Assembly: GCF_005860765.1 (NCBI RefSeq) | Contig: NZ_VCEI01000025.1 | Location: 992,001-1,056,000 of the forward strand | Length of the DNA: 64,000 nt | Reading direction: 5' to 3' | Source of the DNA: Dyadobacter sediminis | GTDB taxonomy: Bacteria > Bacteroidota > Bacteroidia > Cytophagales > Spirosomataceae | Shown here: one piece after another, positions 32,150-41,965 of the stretch | Position numbering within the stretch: position 1 is the first letter of the stretch | Layout: each line of letters starts with the position of its first letter | Notes under the pieces: generated by a model | What the model saw: the letters and a program-made list of their open reading frames with translations, nothing else | Told to the model about the DNA's origin: nothing | Databases searched by the model: none | Position numbers and translations under genes: made by a program

Positions 32150-33118
32150 TCAAAAATCGGGATTTATTGTTTTTCCATTGGCATTGAATGCGCCAAAACA
32201 GCCCAGTCCGCCTTCCACATTACTGTAGATCAAAGTAGGTTCTACAAAGGGATTATCCTGAAAATCCGTGTTCGAAAGAGAGCGGTAAAACTTGTAATAG
32301 TTTTCATCAATGTGAAGTACTTCCATACGCACTTCGCTGATTTTCGGATTGGTGTAAAATGATTTTTCTACCCCGTTTTTATCCTTATAAGTGAATTCCA
32401 TGTTCCGCGGCAGATATATTTTACTTTCCGGAATGTTGAAAGTAATCCCGTCCAGATTAATATCATTATAAACACTTCTTTTTCCAAAGTACATTGGCGA
32501 TGTATTGACGTAGCGAAAGGGAAAAGCATCATTCGTTTCATTGTCGAAACGGAGTGAAGTCTGCTCAAAAACGGTATAGCCGCGGATGTCGTAAAAGTTG
32601 CTTTCGCCTTTTAGATCTTCCCATGAAAGTTTGATGGAAGCAAGTGAATCGGTTCCGAAACCGGAATAGATTTTTTCAACGGTAAAGCTTTTGATCACCG
32701 GCAATTTCACCGGAACGGTGCAGGTTGCCTTCACAAATCTTTTTCCGTCATCGACAGTCAGTGTATAGGTTTTTCCGGCCACAATCCGGAATGCGCTCGT
32801 GTCGGCTATATAATTGAATGTCGAATCCTGGAACATCAGCTGAACGCGGTTTTGTCCGTCCGACAAAAATACCTGTGCATTTTTTACATATTCCGGATCG
32901 TAGTCTGCGGGCCCGAACAAGGGCTGCGACTGTGTGACAACCGCTTCCAAGCGGGGCGATTGGGGTGAAATATAGCATTCTACCGCAAGCTTTGATTCGA
33001 TTTTGGGAAGTTTGTCCTGATCCAGATCGTTGATCAGACTTTCACACCCGAACAGGAAAACAAGGCATAATGCCAGCAGAACCGGAATTTCGTAAGTTAC
33101 TCTTTTGGAAGCATTCAT
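32150..33118 (-). CDS. DUF4249 lipoprotein
   Basis: A 322-residue protein with a lipobox (FLFGC, Cys25) and the DUF4249 body (KLPKIESKLAVECYISPQ, GKTYTLTVDDGKRFVKATCTVP and a C-terminal VEGGLGCFGAFNA). It starts 16 bp after the stop of a TonB-dependent receptor, the standard pairing for this family. By analogy with SusD it may be a surface partner of the receptor. Substrate unknown. Confidence 0.9.
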   Translation of the reverse strand: MNASKRVTYEIPVLLALCLVFLFGCESLINDLDQDKLPKIESKLAVECYISPQSPRLEAVVTQSQPLFGPADYDPEYVKNAQVFLSDGQNRVQLMFQDSTFNYIADTSAFRIVAGKTYTLTVDDGKRFVKATCTVPVKLPVIKSFTVEKIYSGFGTDSLASIKLSWEDLKGESNFYDIRGYTVFEQTSLRFDNETNDAFPFRYVNTSPMYFGKRSVYNDINLDGITFNIPESKIYLPRNMEFTYKDKNGVEKSFYTNPKISEVRMEVLHIDENYYKFYRSLSNTDFQDNPFVEPTLIYSNVEGGLGCFGAFNANGKTINPDF

Positions 33119-33134
33119 CGGGTTCGGAGTCGGA

Positions 33135-35531
33135 TCAGAATTTGAAGTTGTAACTGAATGAAGGAAGCACAGGAAAAAGCGAATATCTTGTCAGTACGTT
33201 AATCTTTTGATTGGGATTGTTCTTGTCTTCTTTGCTGTCAATGTTGTAAAAAAACGGGTTTCTGCGGTTATACGCATTGAAAAGCCCGAATTCCCATGTT
33301 CTTTCATGCCTTTTTTTCTTTTTGTGAAACTGGATCGCAAGGTCCATCCGGTGATATGCTTCGGCACGGAAGGCATTTTTCCTGCCGTATTCATTTGTAA
33401 CATTTCCGTAGCTGCTTGGATAACCGTAAGGGTTCGGAATAAAGCTGTTGCCAAAGGTTGAGAACTTGGAAACCGGGATTGTAAGTGCATTTCCGGTTCC
33501 GTAAACCCAGGTTGCCGACAACGTAATGCGCGGGCTCAGTTCGTAAATTCCGACCATGGAAAGGTCGTGACGCCGGTCATAGCGCGGATAGAATGTTTCG
33601 CCAAAGTTCAGCTCCGGAAATTTCCATTTTGTCCACGATAAGGTATAGCCGATCCATCCCGACAATTTGCCCGTTTTTTTCTGCACCATGAATTCGGCAC
33701 CGTACGACCAGCCTTTTCCGATTGTCACATTGTCTTCCCAGTTCAGCTCATTGGCGTTTTCTCCGTTCAGACTAATAAAGGAAGACCCTTCGCGGTAACT
33801 GATGATATTGTCCATTCTTTTGTAATAACCTTCCAGCGTCAGCGCCAGTCCGGGTTTTTCAAGATCTTTGGCAAAGCCGAACGCCGCCTGACTGGATTGT
33901 TGCGGAGCTATCCGGTCTGTGGTCGGAACCCAGAGATCTGTAGGCAGGCCAAGACCGGTATTGCTCAGAAGATGCACATACTGATTCATCTTGGCATAAG
34001 AAGCTTTCACGGAAAAATCTTTGGCAAGTTTGAGCGCGGCAGAAATCCTTGGCTCCGGCCTTACATACACTTTGGATCTGGTTTCAAACAAACTCAGCCT
34101 GAAACCGGCATTTACTTTCAAAGCCGTAAAAGGCTGCCAGGTATCTTCTGCATACGCGCCGGCTTCCATTGTATTGATGGGTTTGGCCCGCAGTTCGATT
34201 TCACTTTCTGAAAAATCGCCGTCAAGTCCAAGCGCGGACGGAATAAAACGGTGCGCTATAGCCTGTGCACCGAACTTGATGCTGTGTTTTGAATGGGGAT
34301 AATAATCAAAATCCGTTTTCAGGCTGAAATCGCGGATGAGGCTGTTGTATTTCAAACTGAATTCATCTACAACTTCACCTTTGTCAAATTCCTTGTCATT
34401 GGAAAAAATACGGAAATTGAAGTGGCTGTAAATGAATGAAGTATTCACAAACAGCTTTTGGTTGATCAGATGGTTCCAGCGAACCGTTGCCGTGGCATTG
34501 CCCCAGTTCAGGCCCGACCTGTTCTCGCTGTTTTCGCTTTTTTCCCGGATACTGAATTTATCCTGACCAAAATAACCGCTGGCATACAGTTTGTTCCTGG
34601 AACCGAAATCGTAGTTTACTTTGGCATTCAGGTCGTAAAAGAAATAGCCCGGCTTTACTTTGCTGCTGTTGCCGATTTGCTGCTGCGCAATCAGCGGAGT
34701 GGCAAGAACGTCAATGTATGTACGTCGTGCAGAAACCAGAAAGGACGATTTTTTACCGGCCAACGGCCCTTCCATCGTCAGTCTTGAGGAAATCAGTCCG
34801 ATACCGCCTTCGCCATGCAGTTTTTCCTTGCTGCCTTCTTTCATGTTCATTTCCACGACCGACGACAGCCTTCCGCCGTACCGCGCAGGAAATCCGCCTT
34901 TTGTCAGTTCCACGCTTTTCAGCGCGTCGCTGTTGAATACGGAGAAGAAGCCGAAAAGATGGCTTGCATTGTAAACCACGGCATCATCCAGAATGATCAG
35001 GTTCTGGTCCGGACCGCCGCCGCGTACGTACAGACCTGTTTGTCCTTCGGTGCCTTTCTGGACGCCGGGCATCAGCTGCAATACACGGATTACGTCTTTT
35101 TCGCCAAAGAATGCGGGTATTTTCTTGATCTGGGAAACAGGAACTTCAATTTGGCTCATCTGCACGGATTCGCTCACTTTTTCATTTTGCCTTGTACCGG
35201 AAACAATTACTTCATCCAGCTGATTTACAGAAGAAAGCATTATATCTATTTGCTGATTTTCCGCGGATGCAATGCGTATATCCTGCTTTTCGTAACCTAC
35301 AAACGAATAAGTCACGGTAATGGAATCGGATTTCGGAATGGTTACAGAATAAAATCCATAAGTGTTCGTCACCGTCCCGACTGCGGAATTCCGGACATAA
35401 ACATTTACGCCCGGCAAGAGTTCGAGGCTGCCTTTTTCCCGCACAAACCCGCTTATGGTTAGTTGTTGCTGTGCAAAAGCCTGAAAACAAGCACAAAGGC
35501 AAAATAATAGCTGATAAAGCAATTTCTGCAT
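33135..35531 (-). CDS. TonB-dependent receptor paired with DUF4249
   Basis: The 798-residue protein has a signal peptide (MQKLLYQLLFCLCACFQAFAQ), a carboxypeptidase-regulatory domain (about residues 24-105), a plug (VPVSQIKKIPAFFGEKDVIRVLQLMPGVQKGTEGQTGLYVRGG, roughly 132-174) and a barrel ending FSYNFKF. The plug wording (PAFFGEKD...GLYVRGGGPDQN) is typical of the receptor type partnered with DUF4249. It should import an unidentified ligand across the outer membrane. Confidence 0.93.
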   Translation of the reverse strand: MQKLLYQLLFCLCACFQAFAQQQLTISGFVREKGSLELLPGVNVYVRNSAVGTVTNTYGFYSVTIPKSDSITVTYSFVGYEKQDIRIASAENQQIDIMLSSVNQLDEVIVSGTRQNEKVSESVQMSQIEVPVSQIKKIPAFFGEKDVIRVLQLMPGVQKGTEGQTGLYVRGGGPDQNLIILDDAVVYNASHLFGFFSVFNSDALKSVELTKGGFPARYGGRLSSVVEMNMKEGSKEKLHGEGGIGLISSRLTMEGPLAGKKSSFLVSARRTYIDVLATPLIAQQQIGNSSKVKPGYFFYDLNAKVNYDFGSRNKLYASGYFGQDKFSIREKSENSENRSGLNWGNATATVRWNHLINQKLFVNTSFIYSHFNFRIFSNDKEFDKGEVVDEFSLKYNSLIRDFSLKTDFDYYPHSKHSIKFGAQAIAHRFIPSALGLDGDFSESEIELRAKPINTMEAGAYAEDTWQPFTALKVNAGFRLSLFETRSKVYVRPEPRISAALKLAKDFSVKASYAKMNQYVHLLSNTGLGLPTDLWVPTTDRIAPQQSSQAAFGFAKDLEKPGLALTLEGYYKRMDNIISYREGSSFISLNGENANELNWEDNVTIGKGWSYGAEFMVQKKTGKLSGWIGYTLSWTKWKFPELNFGETFYPRYDRRHDLSMVGIYELSPRITLSATWVYGTGNALTIPVSKFSTFGNSFIPNPYGYPSSYGNVTNEYGRKNAFRAEAYHRMDLAIQFHKKKKRHERTWEFGLFNAYNRRNPFFYNIDSKEDKNNPNQKINVLTRYSLFPVLPSFSYNFKF

Positions 35532-35800
35532 ATTCGGAGCGTAAGTTAAAACCTGTTAACGTTTGGTTACATTTCGTGGTATAATCCTGAAGTAATATAT
35601 AGCAACCGGCAGAATATACTTTCTGCAACTTATTATAAGGCGTTGGCAATGCATATGAAATACGGTCAGGACTGTTTTTCAAGAGTTGATTCCAGGCAGA
35701 AATTGCAATGCATTCAAGGGGGTCAAGCTAATTCGGGCAAAGTTAAAAAATCGTAAAATCTGCATTCAACTGACACGTTTGCCGCATTTCCGCAGTACTT

Positions 35801-35847
35801 ATGTACAAGAATCAGCCGGCTTCGCTTCGAGGCTGTTTTTTGTACAT
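35801..35847. repeat. stable 17-bp hairpin upstream of the acyl carrier gene
   Basis: The arms 35801-35817 (ATGTACAAGAATCAGCC) and 35831-35847 (GGCTGTTTTTTGTACAT) pair along their whole length with one G-T wobble and one mismatch; the loop is 13 bases. A T6 tract lies inside the second arm. It may be a terminator for upstream transcripts or a leader structure of the acyl carrier gene 78 bp downstream. The rest of 35532-35925 shows no gene. Confidence 0.55.
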
Positions 35848-35925
35848 CATCAGTAATCAATTCGGGTCCGGGTTATGCAATGAAACTCTACTGGAAACAA
35901 CTCCATTTTATCAAACGGAATTCGT

Positions 35926-36162
35926 ATGAAAGAGCAGCTTCTGGCCTTGTTGGCCGCCAACTCCGGTTTACCTTTTCACGCAATAATTGCTGATGCACAT
36001 CTGGAACGCGATCTGGGACTGGACAGTCTGGATACCGTAAATTTGGTTATTGATATGGAAGACCGTTTTCACATCACCATTCCGGATGAAGATTATCTGC
36101 AGCTTCAGACCGTGAAGCAGTTCTGTGATTATCTGCAGTTTAAGGTTGCAGCCGAAGCCTGA
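35926..36162 (+). CDS. stand-alone acyl carrier protein
   Basis: The 78-residue acidic helical protein has the phosphopantetheine attachment motif LGLDSLDTVNL with Ser34, and a normal ACP length and helix layout (DLGLDSLD, VIDMEDRFHITIPDED). No ketosynthase or other fatty-acid gene adjoins it, so it is probably not the housekeeping AcpP, whose gene normally precedes fabF. It may serve a separate lipid or natural-product step. The neighbours (an AraC regulator and an SDR) do not identify that step. Confidence 0.9.
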   Translation: MKEQLLALLAANSGLPFHAIIADAHLERDLGLDSLDTVNLVIDMEDRFHITIPDEDYLQLQTVKQFCDYLQFKVAAEA

Positions 36163-36254
36163 AAGCGCCTGTGTTTTTCCAAGTCATCTGAAAGATGGCA
36201 CATTTGCCGGGTTCATAGCAGCCGTAAAAGGGAACGGCCGTTGCTGAATTTTGT

Positions 36255-36262
36255 TATTTTTG
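36255..36262 (+). promoter_or_regulatory. -7 promoter element of the AraC gene
   Basis: TATTTTTG matches TAnnTTTG and lies 30 bp before the AraC-type gene start. No convincing -33 box at normal spacing. Confidence 0.4.
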
Positions 36263-36292
36263 TTCTGACCCTAAAAAGCAACTGGTTGTAAA

Positions 36293-37201
36293 ATGGAAAA
36301 AACGGAAAGAATCGAGGATTTTTATCTGAAAAAGCTGAACGCAGTACCGGAAAATCTGAAAAAGGAAATCGGGCATTTCAATATTTTCCGGAACCATGAT
36401 TTTGTCGGGCCGGAAGCCAGGGAAGTTCCTTACAACCGAAAAGAATATTATAAAATCGCGCTGGTCATCGGCCGTAACCGGTTTTCCTATGCCGATAAAA
36501 TCATTGAAGTAAATGACGCCGCTTTATTGTTTGCCAATCCGATGGTTCCTTACAAATGGGAGCCTTTGGAAATGCAGCAGGACGGCTGTTTCTGTGTGTT
36601 TACAGACGCATTCTTTTCCAATTTCGGCAATATTAAAGATTACCCTGTTTTTCAGCTTGGCGCCGATCCGGTTTACCCGCTGAACCATGCGGAAGTGGAA
36701 GAGCTCCGGGCCGTTTTTGAAAACATATTCGCCGAACTGAATTCGACATACGCGTACAAGTATGATCTGATCAGAAGCCTGGTGTTGCAGCTGGTGCACA
36801 AGGCGATTAAAATGAAACCGGCCGAGGCAACTTCCGCGCAGGACAGCAATGCCAATGCGCGGATTTCTTCCTTGTTTTCGGACCTGCTCGAACGCCAGTT
36901 TCCCATTGAGTCCAGTGAAAACAGGATGCAGCTGAGAAACCCGGCCGATTTTGCAACGCATCTTTCCATCCATACAAATCACCTGAACCGGGCATTGAAG
37001 TCGGTCACGGGAAAAACCACATCCGAGTTCATTGCCGAACGGATTATGCAGGAAGCCATGATCCTGCTGAAATATACGGACTGGAATGTTTCGGAAATAG
37101 GTTATTGTCTGGGCTTTGAAGAGCCATCGCATTTTATCTCTTTCTTCAAGAAAACCGTTAACCAAACGCCCGGAATCTTCCGGAAAACGGCTGTTGCTTG
37201 A
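36293..37201 (+). CDS. AraC family transcriptional regulator
   Basis: The 302-residue protein has an N-terminal sensor with YNRKEYYKIALVIGRNRFSYADK (about residues 46-68) and a C-terminal AraC DNA-binding domain with LSIHTNHLNRALKSVTGKTTSEFI, WNVSEIGYCLGFEEPSHFISFFKK and TPGIFRK. It lies 115 bp before an SDR gene on the same strand, with an Atu4866-type gene beyond; AraC-SDR pairs of this kind are common and the regulator probably controls them. Confidence 0.9.
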   Translation: MEKTERIEDFYLKKLNAVPENLKKEIGHFNIFRNHDFVGPEAREVPYNRKEYYKIALVIGRNRFSYADKIIEVNDAALLFANPMVPYKWEPLEMQQDGCFCVFTDAFFSNFGNIKDYPVFQLGADPVYPLNHAEVEELRAVFENIFAELNSTYAYKYDLIRSLVLQLVHKAIKMKPAEATSAQDSNANARISSLFSDLLERQFPIESSENRMQLRNPADFATHLSIHTNHLNRALKSVTGKTTSEFIAERIMQEAMILLKYTDWNVSEIGYCLGFEEPSHFISFFKKTVNQTPGIFRKTAVA

Positions 37202-37316
37202 TTTTTCATATTTTTGGTTTGATCTCGGCAATCCGGAAAAAAAGGCTTTCCTGACATTTGCAGCACAGAAAATGCAAATAACAGAACCAAAATTTTCAAC
37301 GGATTATCAAATCTTA

Positions 37317-38069
37317 ATGATGAACAATTCAGGAATAAAAGGAAAGGTAGTCGCCATTACAGGCGCAAGCAGCGGCATCGGTGAAGCCATTGCACGTTAT
37401 CTGGCCAAAGAAGGAGCAAAGGTTGTTTTAGGAGCCAGGCGAACAGAAAAACTGGAGCAGATTGTTAACAGCATCAAAAGTTCAGGCGGTGAAGCGGCAT
37501 ATACTTCACTGGACGTAACGCAGCCCGAAGATGTAAAGAAATTTGTACAGCTTGCGCAGCATACGTTCGGTGATCTGGATGTGATGGTAAATAACGCCGG
37601 CCTGATGCCGCTTTCTTACATTAATGCTTACAAAATAGCTGAATGGCACCGCATGATTGATGTGAACATCAAAGGTGTTCTGCACGGGATTGCGGCTGCG
37701 CTGCCGGTATTTGAGGCTAAAAACAGCGGTCAGTTTGTGAATATCACATCTGTTGGCGACCGCTGGGTAGGACCGACTTCCGTTGTTTACAGCGCCACCA
37801 AGTTTGCTGTTCGTGCCATTTCGGACGGACTGCGACAGGAAGTAGGCCGAAACATCCGTGTTACGCTTGTGGCGCCCGGCGCAACAGAATCCGAGCTGGC
37901 GGAAACCATTTCGGACCCTTCACTGAAAAAACAGGCTGTGGAACAGTTTCGGCTGGACTTGCTGCCCGCAGAAGCAATTGCGCGTGCAGTGGCATTTGCC
38001 GTGTCGCAGCCGGACGATGTAGATGTGAATGAACTGGTCGTTCGCCCGACGGCACAAAAAAATATATGA
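37317..38069 (+). CDS. SDR family oxidoreductase
   Basis: Start at 37317 (or the adjacent ATG 37320); the frame extends further upstream only into the AraC gene. About 250 residues with the NAD(P) motif TGASSGIGEA (about residues 15-24), NNAGLMPLSY (about 89-98), the catalytic YSATKFAVRA (about 157-166) and the C-terminal VVRPTAQ. Substrate unknown. It overlaps the next gene by 4 bp, so the two are co-translated. Confidence 0.92.
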   Translation: MMNNSGIKGKVVAITGASSGIGEAIARYLAKEGAKVVLGARRTEKLEQIVNSIKSSGGEAAYTSLDVTQPEDVKKFVQLAQHTFGDLDVMVNNAGLMPLSYINAYKIAEWHRMIDVNIKGVLHGIAAALPVFEAKNSGQFVNITSVGDRWVGPTSVVYSATKFAVRAISDGLRQEVGRNIRVTLVAPGATESELAETISDPSLKKQAVEQFRLDLLPAEAIARAVAFAVSQPDDVDVNELVVRPTAQKNI

Positions 38070-38332
38070 TGGCAAGCAATCGTGAAAACAGCTTCATTGG
38101 CATGTGGGTAACTGCCGACGGCTACATCCGTCAGGAACTGCTGCCGGACGGCCGGTATGACGAGCAGCGCGGAACCAGAAAAAGCGCCTATACCGGCCGT
38201 TACGAAGTCAGCGGCACGCATATCGAATATTGGGATGATACGGGATTTACGGCCGACGGCGACTTTGAAGGAGAAAACATCCTGCATCATGGCGGCTATT
38301 TATTTTATCGGGAAGGAACAAAGGTCAATTAA
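38066..38332 (+). CDS. Atu4866 domain protein
   Basis: The 88-residue protein reads FIGMWVTADGYIRQELLPDGRYDE and RYEVSGTHIEYWDDTGFTADGDF, the repeating hairpin pattern of the Atu4866 family, a small beta-barrel fold. ATG 38066 overlaps the SDR stop (ATGA), which shows translational coupling. Atu4866 proteins often sit with SDR or AraC genes; their role is unknown. Confidence 0.85.
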   Translation: MMASNRENSFIGMWVTADGYIRQELLPDGRYDEQRGTRKSAYTGRYEVSGTHIEYWDDTGFTADGDFEGENILHHGGYLFYREGTKVN

Positions 38333-38567
38333 GCCCGGTTGTTCCGAAACAGAAGAAGTTGTCAGCTGAAATTCCAAATGTTTTTAGGTTAAACTGAAAT
38401 TTACCGGATTTGCGGCCGGAGTGATTCTGTTTATCTGGATTGCCCGGCTTTCTTGGAGAAAATCAAACTGCTTCTGTTTAACAGTTTTTAGGATATTTTC
38501 TGGTAAAGAATCAATTTAATTCAGCTATTTTCATTTCAGGATTTCTGCAACCGCTCAAACCTCTGAT

Positions 38568-39689
38568 GTGAAAAAAACAGCTATACTTCTGCCCGTTTCC
38601 TTTTTAGTTGCCGCATTGATCCTGCTGACTTTCTGGCTGGACAAACCGCAGAAACGGGCGCAGGAGCCGCTGGAACCGTATCCGTATTACAGCGATATCG
38701 TAACATTTGAAAATACAACGGCAAAAATCAAACTTGCAGGGACATTGACTTTACCTTCCAGGAAGGGAAATTTTCCGGTTGTCATCCTGATAAGCGGCAG
38801 CGGCCCTCAAAACAGGGATGAAGAAATGCTTGGTCACAAACCTTTCCTCGTCATTTCGGATTATCTGACCAGAAAAGGAATTGCGGTTCTGAGATTTGAT
38901 GACAGAGGTTGCGGCAAATCGACCGGGGATTTCATGACGGCAACTTCGGAGGATTTTGCTGCGGATGTAAGCAGTGCAATTGATTATCTGAAAACCAGAA
39001 AGGAAATCAATAAAGAAAAAATAGGCTTGGCCGGGCACAGCGAAGGCGGTATCATCGCACCAATGATTGCTTCAGTTTCAGAAGATGTCCGTTTTATGGT
39101 TTTACTGGCCGCACCTGCGATTCAGCTGCGGAAAATGATGATGATTCAGAATGAACTGATTGCAAGAGCTTTTGGTGTACCTGAAAATGAAATTGTGACG
39201 CTGAACACCATCAATTCGGATATTTATGAAATGGTAACACTTTCAGATAATACGGCTAAGCTTAAAGCTGATCTGACCCGCTATACGGATGACGAAAGGG
39301 TAAAGAATGTCCCGGTGCAATTGCTGCCGCCGGGTATGAGCAGAAAACAGTATATTGATGCCCAGATTGCTACTTTATCGTCAAGATGGGCACAATATCT
39401 TCTTAAATATGATCCCGCCGTTGCACTGGAAAAAGTGAAATGTCCCGTGCTTGCACTGAACGGAGCAAAGGATCTGCAGGTGACATCAAAAGACAATTTA
39501 CCCGCCATACAGAATGCACTGATAAAGGGTGGGAACAAAAAAGTTGCCGTAAAGGAATTTCCCCGGCTGAACCATCTTTTTCAGGAATGTGAAACCGGAT
39601 CGCCAGCGGAATACAGGCTGATTGAACAGACTTTTTCACCTGAGGCATTATCTGAAATGTCGGACTGGATCTTGGAACAGGTTAATTAA
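38568..39689 (+). CDS. alpha/beta hydrolase with N-terminal membrane anchor
   Basis: Initiation is at GTG 38568; the overlapping ATG at 38566 is followed at once by a stop. An N-terminal hydrophobic helix (about residues 4-24) is either a signal or an anchor. The hydrolase fold shows VILISGSGPQNRDEE (about 68-82), the nucleophile elbow GHSEGG (about 155-160), the acid region LALNGAKDLQV and the histidine in RLNHLFQ. The family includes esterases and peptidase-like S15/S9 relatives. No operon partner. Confidence 0.87.
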   Translation: MKKTAILLPVSFLVAALILLTFWLDKPQKRAQEPLEPYPYYSDIVTFENTTAKIKLAGTLTLPSRKGNFPVVILISGSGPQNRDEEMLGHKPFLVISDYLTRKGIAVLRFDDRGCGKSTGDFMTATSEDFAADVSSAIDYLKTRKEINKEKIGLAGHSEGGIIAPMIASVSEDVRFMVLLAAPAIQLRKMMMIQNELIARAFGVPENEIVTLNTINSDIYEMVTLSDNTAKLKADLTRYTDDERVKNVPVQLLPPGMSRKQYIDAQIATLSSRWAQYLLKYDPAVALEKVKCPVLALNGAKDLQVTSKDNLPAIQNALIKGGNKKVAVKEFPRLNHLFQECETGSPAEYRLIEQTFSPEALSEMSDWILEQVN

Positions 39690-39815
39690 TTACCGGTTTG
39701 ACCTCCAAATAAATAGACAATATTTTTATTTTTTGAACAGAACGTTTACAGGTACAATCCGGCATGATTATGTTATACATGCAGTATACCGTATATTAAT
39801 CCCGTTAACAATCCG

Positions 39816-40943
39816 ATGATCCGTTCTGTACCATTTTACACGCGACTTGCGCAAGTCCTTATCAGTATTATTTGCCTCGTTTATATCGCTGTGATCGGCC
39901 AGTCCCTTTTGGCGCCACTGATTTTTGCCCTATTGTTTTCCCTGCTGCTGCTTCCTTTCGCAACGTTTCTGGAATACCGTCTGCATTTTCCCCGGGCCTT
40001 ATCCTCCATGACTGCTCTGTTGAGCCTGATTGTTGGTATTGCTGCCGTTTTTACGATTCTGGGTGCCCAGTTAACCGCACTGGCGCAGGATTGGCCGGCA
40101 TTTAAAGAGCAAGTTCTGGATACTACGAAAACTCTGCAGAACTGGATAGAAGTCACTTTTCATGTAGACAGCAAGGAACAGATGAACTATATCAACGGCT
40201 CCGCAACCAAGGCTGTCAATACCGGTACGACGCTGATCGGAAATACGCTGCTTTCCGTTTCGTCGATACTGCTGTCGATGCTTTTTATCTTTCTGTATAC
40301 ATTTTTCATCCTGCTTCACCGGAGACTGCTGCTGCGTTTCATTGTTGCATTGTTTGAACAGCACAGTGTGATCGTTTATGATATTGTAAGTCAGATCCAG
40401 TATATCGTAAAAAAATATATTGTCGGGCTTTTTCTGCAGATGCTGCTGGTTACAGGACTTACGTGCATTGCTTTCTGGGCTATCGGTGTCAAATATGCTT
40501 TTCTCCTCGGACTGATCACCGGCATATTGAACCTGATTCCATATATCGGAATCCTGACTGCCTTGCTGCTGGCCAGCCTGATTACTTTTGCAACGGCGGG
40601 TACCGGCCAGGTTCTTTTTGTGCTGCTCGCCCTTGTCGGAATTCACCTTGTGGACAGCAATTACATAATGCCTAAAATTGTCGGTTCCAAAGTAAAGATC
40701 AATACATTGATCGCGCTGATCGGGCTTGTACTGGGCGAAATGATCTGGGGAATCACAGGCATGTTTTTGTCCATACCCATTATCGCCATTTTCAAAGTCA
40801 TTTTTGACAGGGTGGAAGGGCTGAATCCCTGGGGAATTTTGTTGGGAGAAGATGAAAGTCAGCCTCATTCCAAATCGGCAGTCAAGGAAGTAATGCAGGA
40901 TGAGAAAAATCTGGGTCAAAAGACCGAAATGGATATTTCCTGA
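39816..40943 (+). CDS. AI-2E family transporter (PerM-like permease)
   Basis: The 375-residue protein has about seven to eight membrane helices and the family landmarks LIFALLFSLLLLPFATFLE, GLITGILNLIPYIG (about residues 232-245), DSNYIMPKIVGSKV (about 281-294) and a C-terminal FDRVEGLNPWG. The AI-2E/UPF0118 family includes the E. coli autoinducer exporter TqsA and sodium/proton antiporters; a transport substrate cannot be assigned. The polar tail of about 40 residues is cytosolic. Confidence 0.92.
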   Translation: MIRSVPFYTRLAQVLISIICLVYIAVIGQSLLAPLIFALLFSLLLLPFATFLEYRLHFPRALSSMTALLSLIVGIAAVFTILGAQLTALAQDWPAFKEQVLDTTKTLQNWIEVTFHVDSKEQMNYINGSATKAVNTGTTLIGNTLLSVSSILLSMLFIFLYTFFILLHRRLLLRFIVALFEQHSVIVYDIVSQIQYIVKKYIVGLFLQMLLVTGLTCIAFWAIGVKYAFLLGLITGILNLIPYIGILTALLLASLITFATAGTGQVLFVLLALVGIHLVDSNYIMPKIVGSKVKINTLIALIGLVLGEMIWGITGMFLSIPIIAIFKVIFDRVEGLNPWGILLGEDESQPHSKSAVKEVMQDEKNLGQKTEMDIS

Positions 40944-41128
40944 ATTTCTAAATAATGGATGATCATTTTTACAGTCTGTTCAGCTTCCTTCAAAGCATTG
41001 TGTTCTAATGAATCTTGTAGATTTATTCATCACAAATAGATTTATTTCTACATAATAATTCTATATCATCATTGTGTGTTTGTGTAAATACATGTAAATT
41101 AGCTTTGAAAACATGCTTGAACAGGAAA

Positions 41129-41338
41129 ATGATTGAAATAAAAGTATACAGCAAAATCAAAGATTTAACCAATGGCTACGAATTTGTTGCTAATGCTTGC
41201 GATGAAGTAAAACCCGGTGCGTTTTTTCGGCATGAAGGCTACGATTATCTGATAACTTCGGAACCGGTGGATCGGCAAATCCAGACGGATGGAACAGAAT
41301 TTGCCGAGACAACCTTTAAAGCGGTCAGGCTGGGCTGA
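41129..41338 (+). CDS. small hypothetical protein
   Basis: The start at 41129 (MIEIKVYSKIKDLTNGYEF) gives 69 residues; the upstream in-frame ATG at 41072 adds a cysteine-rich leader that does not look protein-like. It has a strand-rich pattern, no signal and no known domain. It stands 134 bp before the response regulator on the same strand. Confidence 0.55.
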   Translation: MIEIKVYSKIKDLTNGYEFVANACDEVKPGAFFRHEGYDYLITSEPVDRQIQTDGTEFAETTFKAVRLG

Positions 41339-41472
41339 TTTATATGATGATTTTGGTTATATAAATGGTCTGTTTATCCTGAAATTTTGGAATCTTTCAA
41401 AACGGGATCAATCAAATGTCTAATCGCCCGTTCTAACATAAAAGAATAGCGAATACCGCTTATCAGGATTAT

Positions 41473-41898
41473 ATGTCACATTCAGGACCCATTTTTTTAG
41501 TTGAAGACGATGAAGACGATCAACTGCTGATTACACAGGCATTAAGAGAAATTGGAATTACGAACCGTGTGCTTTTTTTTCAGGATGGAATTCAGGTGAT
41601 TGAATACCTCGGATCGAGTCATGAACAACCGTTTCTGATCATTTGCGACATTAACCTGCCCTTGATGAACGGAATAGAAATCAGGAATTATATTGAAAAT
41701 TCACCACTTCTGAAGGAAAGAGCTGTACCTTTTCTCTTTTTTACAACTTCGGATCACAGCAAGACAGTTCAGGAAGCATTCAAAACAACCGTTCAGGGGT
41801 ATTTTGTGAAATCCAGCAACTATCCGAAACTGAAAGAAGATCTGACGGTCATCTTGAAATACTGGCAGCTATGCCTGCTTCCCGGTTTTATGCGCTAG
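41473..41898 (+). CDS. single-domain response regulator
   Basis: The 141-residue receiver has the acidic pocket VEDDEDD (about residues 10-16), phospho-acceptor Asp59 in ICDINLPLMNG, the switch threonine in FFTTSD (about 89-94) and Lys113 in YFVKSSN. There is no output domain. Bacteroidota receivers of this type usually serve phytochrome-like or hybrid histidine kinases, none of which is nearby. A terminator follows. Confidence 0.93.
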   Translation: MSHSGPIFLVEDDEDDQLLITQALREIGITNRVLFFQDGIQVIEYLGSSHEQPFLIICDINLPLMNGIEIRNYIENSPLLKERAVPFLFFTTSDHSKTVQEAFKTTVQGYFVKSSNYPKLKEDLTVILKYWQLCLLPGFMR

Positions 41899-41927
41899 AA
41901 ATAAAAATTAATTTTCGTTTGCTGCAA

Positions 41928-41965
41928 AGAGACGGGCCTTTATGTCAGGCTCGTCTCTTTTTTTA
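41928..41965 (+). terminator. terminator after the response regulator
   Basis: AGAGACGGGCC and GGCTCGTCTCT pair with one mismatch around a nine-base loop, followed by an unbroken T-tract to 41965. Confidence 0.88.

Noticed and set aside
40071..40919. Long open frame antisense to the AI-2E-type permease
   Set aside because: It is rich in Gln, Asn and His from reading the opposite strand of membrane-helix codons; the sense frame has full family features.
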